Shown piece after piece: positions 8,680-13,351 of a DNA stretch of 13,351 bases. The position numbers and the translations under genes were made by a program. Numbering within the stretch: the stretch's first letter is position 1; each line of letters opens with the position of its first letter. Under the pieces are notes generated by a model. It saw nothing but the letters and a program-made list of their open reading frames with translations, was not told the origin of the DNA and searched no databases. This DNA is from Chloroflexi bacterium RBG_13_53_26 (GTDB taxonomy: Bacteria; Chloroflexota; Dehalococcoidia; UBA2247; RBG-13-53-26), in assembly GCA_001795035.1 (NCBI GenBank), contig MGMW01000048.1, positions 1 to 13,351 of the forward strand, written 5' to 3'.

Positions 8680-8720
8680 CCACGCTCAGACCATTTTGGC
8701 GGTAGCTTTGGAGATCTAGG
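8680..8720 (+). promoter_or_regulatory. CRISPR leader (very short)
   Basis: These 41 nt separate the cas2 stop from the first repeat. The repeat polarity (handle GTGAACCG at the right end) and the changed last repeat place the leader on this side. The segment is not AT-rich and I see no clear IHF-like site. A TATAAA hexamer at 8667-8672, inside the end of cas2, could be a -10 element for array transcription, but no matching -35 is visible at a standard distance. The functional leader probably extends into cas2, or the array is read from the operon promoter. Confidence 0.55.
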
Positions 8721-10033
8721 GTATTCCCCACGCATGTGGGGGTGAACCGCCTGAATTCTGTTAAGAGATACCACCCCCTCAGTATTCCCCACGCATGTGG
8801 GGGTGAACCGCAGTACGTCCGAGTATTCCTTAATTCTCTCAAGTATTCCCCACGCATGTGGGGGTGAACCGCTGATCCTCGTTGACTACATGACCCCGGG
8901 GAGTATTCCCCACGCATGTGGGGGTGAACCGGAGGGCGAGATGCCAGTTAAAAAGAACACCCCGTATTCCCCACGCATGTGGGGGTGAACCGACTAATCG
9001 GCGATATAGTCGAAAACAGGGTTTTCGTATTCCCCACGCATGTGGGGGTGAACCGCGCGTACTTATCGGCGCCGCCCCGGTGATAGAGTATTCCCCACGC
9101 ATGTGGGGGTGAACCGGTAATGGTTCATCACTAAAGTCGAGCGGTCCTGTATTCCCCACGCATGTGGGGGTGAACCGCGACTTCGTGCGGTCGACCAGGT
9201 CCCTGACGGCGTATTCCCCACGCATGTGGGGGTGAACCGCCGCCTCCGCTGTCACGGAAAACTCCTGCACCGTATTCCCCACGCATGTGGGGGTGAACCG
9301 TGACCGTTCATGGGTTTGGTTTTCTCATCCATCGTATTCCCCACGCATGTGGGGGTGAACCGGTGGTGGCGCTTGGTGCCGGGGTTCCTTTCCCGTATTC
9401 CCCACGCATGTGGGGGTGAACCGGCGGCACTTGAGGTTATGTCTAAAAGGAAAAAGTATTCCCCACGCATGTGGGGGTGAACCGATACATTGTTAAGACA
9501 GCCGATGGTGTATCTTGTATTCCCCACGCATGTGGGGGTGAACCGCCTATAGGTTTTTCTTAGTTTGATTTTCATAGGTATTCCCCACGCATGTGGGGGT
9601 GAACCGCCTGAACCTCGTGTAATTATGGGGCATGAAATGTATTCCCCACGCATGTGGGGGTGAACCGGGATACGTACCTAAACTATATCTCCCCATCGCG
9701 TATTCCCCACGCATGTGGGGGTGAACCGCCGGTAGACCGGGACCAGCCGGTACAGAAAACGTATTCCCCACGCATGTGGGGGTGAACCGCCGGGGTAATC
9801 GAGGCCACCGCTGACGCCATTGTATTCCCCACGCATGTGGGGGTGAACCGGTTCAACCATATTAGTTGAGAGGGGAGATTTAGTATTCCCCACGCATGTG
9901 GGGGTGAACCGCAAGCCAGCCACCCGAAAGGGTTGACAGTTTAGTATTCCCCACGCATGTGGGGGTGAACCGTAATAACCTATCCGAAACTGCGAGCATA
10001 CCTGGTATTCCCCACGCATGTGGGGGTGAACCA
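8721..10033 (+). CRISPR. Type I-E CRISPR array, 22 repeats and 21 spacers
   Basis: The 29-nt repeat runs GTATTCCCCACGC then ATGTGGGGGTGAACCG. It forms a 6-bp stem CCCCAC/GTGGGG with loop GCAT, and its last 8 nt (GTGAACCG) are the crRNA handle of a Cas6e system. Repeats start at 8721, 8782, 8843, 8903, 8964, 9027, 9088, 9149, 9211, 9272, 9334, 9395, 9456, 9517, 9578, 9639, 9700, 9761, 9822, 9883, 9944 and 10005. The first 21 repeats are identical. Spacers are 32 nt except number 3 (31), 5 (34), 8 and 10 (33 each). All spacers differ from each other, and I found no evident match elsewhere in the window by eye. Orientation is + (leader beside cas2). Confidence 0.99.
10005..10033 (+). repeat. Terminal CRISPR repeat with G-to-A at its last base
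   Basis: This is the only one of the 22 repeats that is not identical: it ends GTGAACCA instead of GTGAACCG. Repeats decay at the trailer end because new ones are copied from the leader-proximal repeat, so this supports a leader at the cas2 side. Confidence 0.9.
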
Positions 10034-10057
10034 CTAGAATTGTGAGCTCTTGGGGAT

Positions 10058-10063
10058 TATAAT
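10058..10063 (+). promoter_or_regulatory. Possible -10 element for hicBA
   Basis: A perfect TATAAT lies in an AT-rich stretch 38 nt before the hicB ATG and 25 nt after the last CRISPR repeat. The -35 position (about 10035-10040, TAGAAT) matches consensus poorly, so only the -10 supports this promoter. It would give the toxin-antitoxin pair its own transcription, independent of the array. Confidence 0.35.
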
Positions 10064-10100
10064 AATAATATAGAAAAAGCAAAAAGCCCGGGAGATGCAT

Positions 10101-10295
10101 ATGAAATACAAAGTTAATATAAAGGAAACCAGCGAAGGGTATGCTATTTGGGTCCCTGGTCTTCCAGGTTGTTGGTCACAGGGCACAACCGAGAAAGAAG
10201 CCATGGAAAATATTAAGGATGCTATACAAGCATATCTGGAAACCGTTGAAGAGTTAAGTAAAGACAAAGAATCCCGTTATGTAGAAGTCGGGTAG
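10101..10295 (+). CDS. hicB: HicB-family antitoxin (short form)
   Basis: HicB antitoxins neutralise the mRNA-interferase HicA. The 64-residue product shows the partly degraded RNase H-like HicB fold: KYKVNIKETSEGYAIWVPGLPGCWSQG, then TTEKEAMENIKDAIQAYLE. The G-L-P-G-C turn and the helix after it are typical. There is no room for the C-terminal ribbon-helix-helix or HTH DNA-binding domain of longer HicB proteins, so self-repression through this protein alone is doubtful. The ATG at 10101 is preferred over the ATG at 10095 because GGGAG (10090-10094) sits 6 nt before it. It precedes hicA by 5 nt, the reverse of the classical hicA-hicB order but common in other hicBA loci. Confidence 0.9.
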   Translation: MKYKVNIKETSEGYAIWVPGLPGCWSQGTTEKEAMENIKDAIQAYLETVEELSKDKESRYVEVG

Positions 10296-10300
10296 AATTT

Positions 10301-10513
10301 ATGGCCAGTCTGCCAGGGATAAATCACCAACGTGCCGTAAAGGCTTTCGGGAAATCCGGTTTCTGGATCACGAGGCAGGGCAAACACATCACAATGACCA
10401 ATGGGAAAAGGATTATTACTATACCAAGAGCAAACCCGATTAATGCTTACACGATGGCCGGAATCGTAAATGATGCAGGTCTAAGTAGTGAGGAATTCAA
10501 GAAGCTTTTGTAA
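10301..10513 (+). CDS. hicA: HicA-family mRNA-interferase toxin
   Basis: HicA toxins have a double-stranded-RNA-binding-like fold and cleave mRNA. The 70-residue product has the family start SLPGINHQRAVKAFGKSGFW and the catalytic segment RQGKHITMTNGKRIITIP, with H29 as the expected active-site histidine. Most homologues have GSH where this one has GKH. It ends with helix-forming MAGIVNDAGLSSEEFKKLL, matching the family's closing helix. Length is normal. No good Shine-Dalgarno precedes the ATG (GGGTAGAATTT), so translation probably depends on coupling with hicB, whose stop is 5 nt upstream. That arrangement would favour antitoxin excess. Confidence 0.9.
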   Translation: MASLPGINHQRAVKAFGKSGFWITRQGKHITMTNGKRIITIPRANPINAYTMAGIVNDAGLSSEEFKKLL

Positions 10514-10662
10514 GAGCTTATTTTGAGAGCCGGGTATCGAAAGCTTCCTACGTGCTCAATTGAATATTCGCTTTCGTTGCCTTTGGAGAAAACAGGAGGC
10601 TGGACCTTCCCTATACCGGATAATCCAGCCCCTTTGAATTCAGTTGGTTATATTGGATAGAG
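10514..10662. other. Intergenic region between convergent hicA and the zinc-ribbon gene
   Basis: No gene is visible here. Two inverted repeats can be seen: CGAAAGC/GCTTTCG at 10538-10544 and 10570-10576, and GGCTGGA/TCCAGCC at 10598-10604 and 10624-10630. Neither is followed by a clear T-run, so a terminator role at this convergent junction is possible but weak. Confidence 0.4.
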
Positions 10663-10803
10663 TTAGCTCTTGCCGATTCTGAACATCTTGGTGCCACAAG
10701 TCGGGCATACACCCTGGGTGGCCGGCTTGCCATTTTTCATGGTGATGCTTTTTGCATTCTTCATTTCCTTCTTGGCCTTACATTTAACGCAATATGCCTG
10801 CAT
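10663..10803 (-). CDS. Small zinc-ribbon protein, DUF5679-like
   Basis: A 46-residue product beginning MQAYCVKCKAKKEM, with the middle ITMKNGKPATQG and the end VCPTCGTKMFRIGKS. Two CxxC pairs (C5/C8 and C33/C36) form a complete zinc ribbon. I recognise the pattern as the DUF5679 family, small proteins common in Chloroflexota and Actinobacteria. The molecular role is not established, though a nucleic-acid or ribosome-associated role would fit a lone zinc ribbon. The ATG is supported by AGGAGG (complement of 10811-10816) 7 nt upstream and a possible promoter at 10836-10863. The gene is easily missed because of its length. It looks like an ordinary chromosomal gene lying between the CRISPR module and the element genes on the right. 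Confidence 0.88.
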   Translation of the reverse strand: MQAYCVKCKAKKEMKNAKSITMKNGKPATQGVCPTCGTKMFRIGKS

Positions 10804-10835
10804 GTTCTAGCCTCCTCTCGTAGTTTTGCTCTGAC

Positions 10836-10863
10836 GATATACTATCCGACACGTCCAAGTCAA
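10836..10863 (-). promoter_or_regulatory. Possible promoter of the DUF5679-like gene
   Basis: On the minus strand, TTGACT (complement of 10858-10863, five of six consensus bases) and TATATC (complement of 10836-10841, four of six) are separated by 16 nt. They lie 33 nt upstream of the start codon, with the ribosome binding site between. The distance suits transcription starting near 10829. Confidence 0.45.
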
Positions 10864-10888
10864 GCAGATGCACTATTCCTGGCAAAAT

Positions 10889-10920
10889 AAAAGGGGTAGA
10901 GAATATTCTCTACCCCTTTT
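10889..10920 (-). terminator. Rho-independent terminator after the sigma-like gene
   Basis: A perfect 16-bp inverted repeat is centred between 10904 and 10905, with arms reading AAAAGGGGTAGAGAAT and its exact complement. On the minus strand it starts 9 nt after the stop of the 10929-11567 gene, and the stem ends in TTTTATTTT. The A-run on the other arm means it could also stop + strand transcription. Confidence 0.88.
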
Positions 10921-10928
10921 CGGTGCTC

Positions 10929-11567
10929 TTATCTTTTTGAAGCCAAGTATGGTGGTGCTTCCCTTAACCTTGCTTTCACAAGGCAAAGGTCAATGGTTTT
11001 TCTGCCCCTACCCATCGCCTTGGCGATTTTGCTCACGGACATACCCTGATTGTGGAGTTGCGCTACTCGCCTTTTCTCCCACTCGGAGAGTTGGTCACCA
11101 CGTTTCCGACAGTCCAGCTTTGCCTTGTGTCTCATCCAGTACAACTCATCCGCCTCGCTCAGTCTTTCCCCATTCAGCCTCTTATGCCCTATCTCCACCA
11201 GTCTTTGAGGCAGTGTGGCAAGCGTGGCTATGGCGTCAAGGCGGGCGGCGTTATCCCCGTCCTCGGAGACAAATCTCCAAGTCTCGGCGACCATCTCCCC
11301 CCTGTTGGTCTCGACAAGATGCCGAAACCTTCTCGCCTGGCGGTATTGTTTACGCCAGTAATGTCTTACCACGTTACGGGCTGCGCCCCACAGGTAGTTT
11401 TCGGCTGTCTCACCACGCCTGTCAGTTACCCGTTTGAGGGTAATGACTATCTCCTGCTCTACATCATCCCTGTCATGGTGTGGGACTGGGTATGTAAGAC
11501 GGTGGGCAATCTCCACAAAGGGTCTTAGTCCGTCAAGTTGCTCTCTACGGTCATACAGCCATGACAT
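10929..11567 (-). CDS. Sigma-factor-like DNA-binding protein
   Basis: The 212-residue product resembles a sigma-70/ECF-type factor. Residues 14-76 look like region 2: HDRDDVEQEIVITLKR resembles the D..D..QE core-binding helix, followed by ENYLWGAARNVVRHYWRKQYR, which resembles regions 2.3-2.4. A linker of about 85 residues (ATLPQRLVEIGHKRLNGERLSEADELY) is unlike standard sigma factors. Residues 164-196 (KRRVAQLHNQGMSVSKIAKA then MGRGRKTIDLCL) form a clear helix-turn-helix close to resolvase or region-4 types. The ATG has AAAGGGGG about 5 nt upstream. It is preceded by a strong hairpin terminator at 11597-11635, which leaves almost no room for its own promoter. It may drive transcription of an integrated element. 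A DNA-binding regulator without RNA polymerase binding is the main alternative. Confidence 0.65.
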   Translation of the reverse strand: MSWLYDRREQLDGLRPFVEIAHRLTYPVPHHDRDDVEQEIVITLKRVTDRRGETAENYLWGAARNVVRHYWRKQYRQARRFRHLVETNRGEMVAETWRFVSEDGDNAARLDAIATLATLPQRLVEIGHKRLNGERLSEADELYWMRHKAKLDCRKRGDQLSEWEKRRVAQLHNQGMSVSKIAKAMGRGRKTIDLCLVKARLREAPPYLASKR

Positions 11568-11596
11568 GACTACCCCCTTTCCCAGGGCACAAAAAA

Positions 11597-11635
11597 ACGC
11601 ACAAAAAGGCGGGTCATCCCCGCCTTCCTGTGCGT
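11597..11635 (-). terminator. Strong hairpin terminator between clamp and sigma-like genes
   Basis: The outer stem is ACGCACA (11597-11603) with TGTGCGT (11629-11635). The inner stem is AAGGCGGG (11606-11613) with CCCGCCTT (11619-11626). They share one axis with a 2-by-2 internal loop. On the minus strand the hairpin is followed by a run of T (complement of 11591-11596). It lies 22 nt after the clamp stop codon and about 29 nt before the sigma-like start codon, so it should end or attenuate clamp transcription before the next gene. The other side also has a T-run, so it may work in both directions. Confidence 0.85.
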
Positions 11636-11657
11636 GATTTTTGTTCGGTCAAGCGTT

Positions 11658-12863
11658 CTAGGCTACGGCTACTTTTTCCCTCTTTCGGCTGCGCTTCGGC
11701 TTCTCGGCTTTGACAACCGCTTCCGCTTCGGCTACCGCTTGGGCTTTTTCGGCTTCCGCTTCTGGCTCTGGCTCGGTGTCCTCTGGCTTCGCTTCCACTT
11801 CCGTCTTACTCCCCGCCTTCGCTTCGGCTGTCAGCATGGGCATCACCACAAGCTGGTAACCGTCAACGGCAAAGAGTGTCGGCGATTTGGAGTCGGCGAG
11901 CTTGAAGTCCACCATACCCCCGCAGGCTCTTAAAGCTTCCGTGAGGTAACCGCCCTCAATCCTTACCTTGATTGCCCCGCCCTCAATGCTGGCTGGTATG
12001 GTGACCTGCCCCTTATCATCGGGACTGGACATTACCATACAGCCGTTATCAAGAGCGAGGTCTATCGGGTAGGACTTGCTGTCGGCAAGGGCTTTGAGTG
12101 AACTAATCGCCTTGACTGCCTCTACGGTGTCAAAGTGCGCTACGGTGTTCGCCTCGGTGGGTATGAGCTTCTCATAATCTGGAAACGTGCCGTCAGCACC
12201 CCGCCACTTATAGCGGATTGCCTCGGTGTCAATGATAAGGCTCATACCGTCAAGGCTCTCCCCGCTTGCCTCAAAGCTCAAGTTTACCCGCCTTGCCTTA
12301 CGCAGGGCATTGGCTACCCCCGCCAGTTCGTCACGGTTTATCAGGACTTGCCCCTCACCGTCAAAGTCTATGCTCTGGACTGCCAGCCTGAAACCATCAG
12401 CACTCACCAGCTTTAGCTTGCCCTCACCAGCTTTGAACAGGACACACTGGAGAACTGGTCTGTTGTCCTCTTTAGTGGTGAAGGGTAGCGTTCTGCTAAG
12501 TGCCTCGGCAAGCTCCACATTCCCGATGTTGGGCTTGACGGTGTTGTTAGGGCTTATCCTGACATCGGCAAGGGTCATCGGCGTTTTTTCACCTACCCAT
12601 GCCAAGTCGTCAAGATAGCTGGTATTGGCTCCGCAAACGACCTTCAGTCCCTTGTGTCCGTTGACCTGCGTCCCGCTAGCGTCAACAGATGCAGGCACTA
12701 CCTTTACGATATTTGAGCCTGCAAGAGACTTCAGGTATCCGAGAAAGCCTTTCCGCCCCACAGTAAAATCAAGTAGCATCAGCCTTTCCGCCAATGCTCT
12801 CGACAGGGTGTTTACCAGCATAGCCTTATGCGCCACGAATCCCGAACCCGAACGCTTGCCCAC
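11658..12863 (-). CDS. Divergent DNA polymerase III beta sliding-clamp paralogue
   Basis: Sliding clamps encircle DNA and tether polymerases and other factors. In this 401-residue product, residues 112-235 match clamp domain 2 (NIGNVELAEALSRTLPFTTK, NRPVLQCVLF, LKLVSADGFRLAV, GTFPDYEKLIP). Residues 237-343 match domain 3, ending in QLVVMPM, the counterpart of the usual VVMPMRL C-terminus. Domain 1 is reduced: a helix (AMLVNTLSRALAERL) runs directly into FTVGRKGFLGYLKSLAG, with the usual strands between missing. After the normal clamp end comes a tail of about 58 residues rich in Ala, Glu, Pro and Lys, finishing with basic KPKRSRKREK. The GTG start is uncertain: AAAAGGGGG lies 27 nt upstream and better fits an in-frame ATA at 12881. 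It is probably an element-encoded paralogue rather than the housekeeping dnaN, judging from divergence and context. Confidence 0.82.
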   Translation of the reverse strand: MGKRSGSGFVAHKAMLVNTLSRALAERLMLLDFTVGRKGFLGYLKSLAGSNIVKVVPASVDASGTQVNGHKGLKVVCGANTSYLDDLAWVGEKTPMTLADVRISPNNTVKPNIGNVELAEALSRTLPFTTKEDNRPVLQCVLFKAGEGKLKLVSADGFRLAVQSIDFDGEGQVLINRDELAGVANALRKARRVNLSFEASGESLDGMSLIIDTEAIRYKWRGADGTFPDYEKLIPTEANTVAHFDTVEAVKAISSLKALADSKSYPIDLALDNGCMVMSSPDDKGQVTIPASIEGGAIKVRIEGGYLTEALRACGGMVDFKLADSKSPTLFAVDGYQLVVMPMLTAEAKAGSKTEVEAKPEDTEPEPEAEAEKAQAVAEAEAVVKAEKPKRSRKREKVAVA

Positions 12864-13018
12864 GATATTAAGTTGTTCTATTTGAACACCCCCTTTTGGC
12901 TATCTGGCTAGTGGGCAAATCTGCCAGCTTCACCTGATAGTCAGCTATCCGTTAAGCTGCGTCTCGCTAGCCTTAACAGTGCTGCCACTATATAAGTGTC
13001 CGAAAAGGGCTTAAAACG
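12864..13018. other. Intergenic region upstream of the clamp gene
   Basis: I see no further gene and no convincing promoter pair. On the minus strand there is a purine-rich AAAAGGGGG (about 12887-12895) that looks like a ribosome binding site for the clamp gene. A small inverted repeat GATAG/CTATC occurs at 12936-12949 and CTGGC/GCCAG flanks about 12904-12927, either of which could be a regulatory hairpin or operator. Confidence 0.35.
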
Positions 13019-13351
13019 TTAGGATAAATCAAAAGATTTTCGCTCTCTTTTTCGCCAATACCATAGATATTGACGCTCTCGGTTAGTAAGGACTTCTCCC
13101 GCATTGAGCTTATAGGCTATCGTAATAAGGCGTTTCGGATAGCCTATTTCCCATGTGCTATCGCTAACCCAAGCGTCAAGGTCAATCGCCCTGTCATCGG
13201 CTATCAGCTCCCCCAATTCTGTGGTATTACCTTCACTGTCTATGACAGGCTTGTTCAGGCTTTCAACCCTGACGGCCTTCGGACAGTCGGAATATAGCCA
13301 ACCTTCTTTACACTTCTGCCGTTGGGACTGGTTACAGTGTCGGCAGTCCAG
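13019..13351 (-). CDS. Unrecognised Cys-containing protein (5' partial)
   Basis: The frame is open from the right edge of the window to the stop at 13019, giving at least 110 residues, so the start lies outside. The first visible residues, LDCRHCNQSQRQKCKEG then WLYSDC, hold C3, H5, C6, C14 and C23, spaced like a possible metal-binding site. The C-terminal part is rich in Trp, Tyr, Arg and Lys (QYLWYWRKRERKSFDLS), suggesting nucleic-acid binding. An in-frame TTG at 13216 would give 65 residues but would drop the Cys cluster and lacks a ribosome binding site, so it is not a likely start. I do not recognise the family. Direction and position suggest it belongs with the clamp and sigma-like genes. 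Confidence 0.5.
   Translation of the reverse strand: MDCRHCNQSQRQKCKEGWLYSDCPKAVRVESLNKPVIDSEGNTTELGELIADDRAIDLDAWVSDSTWEIGYPKRLITIAYKLNAGEVLTNRERQYLWYWRKRERKSFDLS

Noticed and set aside
8811..8842. Spacer 2 contains GAGTATTCCT, resembling the first bases of the repeat.
   Set aside because: Only about 8 bases match and the hairpin and handle are absent, so it is probably chance and not a decayed repeat.
8666..10100. A series of minus-strand and + strand open frames across the array, with repeated peptides such as HPHMRGEY, GSPPHAWGI and FTPTCVGNT.
   Set aside because: They are translations of the CRISPR repeat in three frames joined by spacers. The repetitive peptide follows from the 29-nt repeat and does not indicate a protein.
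10034..10513. A CreTA-like CRISPR-regulated toxin-RNA pair.
   Set aside because: The toxin and antitoxin are clear HicA and HicB proteins, and I find no extra repeat-like (crRNA-like) sequence in the 67 nt between array and hicB.
10868..11437. 189-residue + strand open frame opposite the sigma-like gene, and similar frames at 11052-11528 and 12226-12618.
   Set aside because: They are shadows of the minus-strand genes. The first starts inside the terminator region, and none has recognisable domains.
12864..13018. A short minus-strand frame starting GTGAAGCTGGCAGATTTG upstream of the clamp gene.
   Set aside because: It encodes only 21 residues (beginning MKLADLPTSQIAKRG), lacks a good ribosome binding site and overlaps the clamp's own leader. 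Not enough to call a gene.

Overview
The window holds a near-complete type I-E (Cascade/Cas3) CRISPR-Cas locus on the + strand, followed by a small toxin-antitoxin pair, and then a set of minus-strand genes that look like part of an integrated mobile element. Base composition is mixed and close to 50% GC. The 46-residue DUF5679-type zinc-ribbon gene at 10663-10803, the clamp paralogue and the compact I-E locus would all fit a Chloroflexota (Dehalococcoidia-like) bacterium. That assignment is inferred from gene recognition and is only moderately secure.

Layout. 1-2703: cas3, whose 5' end lies outside the window. 2713-8679: cas8e, cse2, cas7e, cas5e, cas6e, cas1 and cas2 in the canonical I-E order, with gaps of 12 nt or less or with overlaps, so probably one operon. 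cas2 overlaps cas1 out of frame by 119 nt. 8680-8720: a very short leader. 8721-10033: a CRISPR array of 22 repeats (29 nt) and 21 spacers (mostly 32 nt). The array is read on the + strand, with its only changed repeat at the far end. 10101-10513: hicB and hicA, 67 nt past the array. 10663-10803 (minus): a DUF5679-like zinc-ribbon gene too short for most gene callers. 10889-10920: a perfect 16-bp inverted repeat acting as terminator. 10929-11567 (minus): a sigma-factor-like protein. 11597-11635: a second strong terminator. 11658-12863 (minus): a divergent DNA polymerase III beta-clamp paralogue with a low-complexity tail. 13019-13351 (minus): the C-terminal part of a Cys-containing protein that runs off the right edge.

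How the parts work together. Cas1-Cas2 would insert spacers at the leader end. Cas6e would cut the transcript after each repeat hairpin, leaving the 8-nt handle GTGAACCG. Cas8e, Cse2, Cas7e, Cas5e and Cas6e form Cascade, and Cas3 degrades the target. Every catalytic motif that lies inside the window is intact, so the locus looks functional. The right-hand cluster (sliding clamp plus sigma-like factor plus zinc protein) is the least ordinary part. A clamp paralogue encoded next to a sigma-like factor invites comparison with clamp-activated late transcription in T4-like phages, but that is a hypothesis only.
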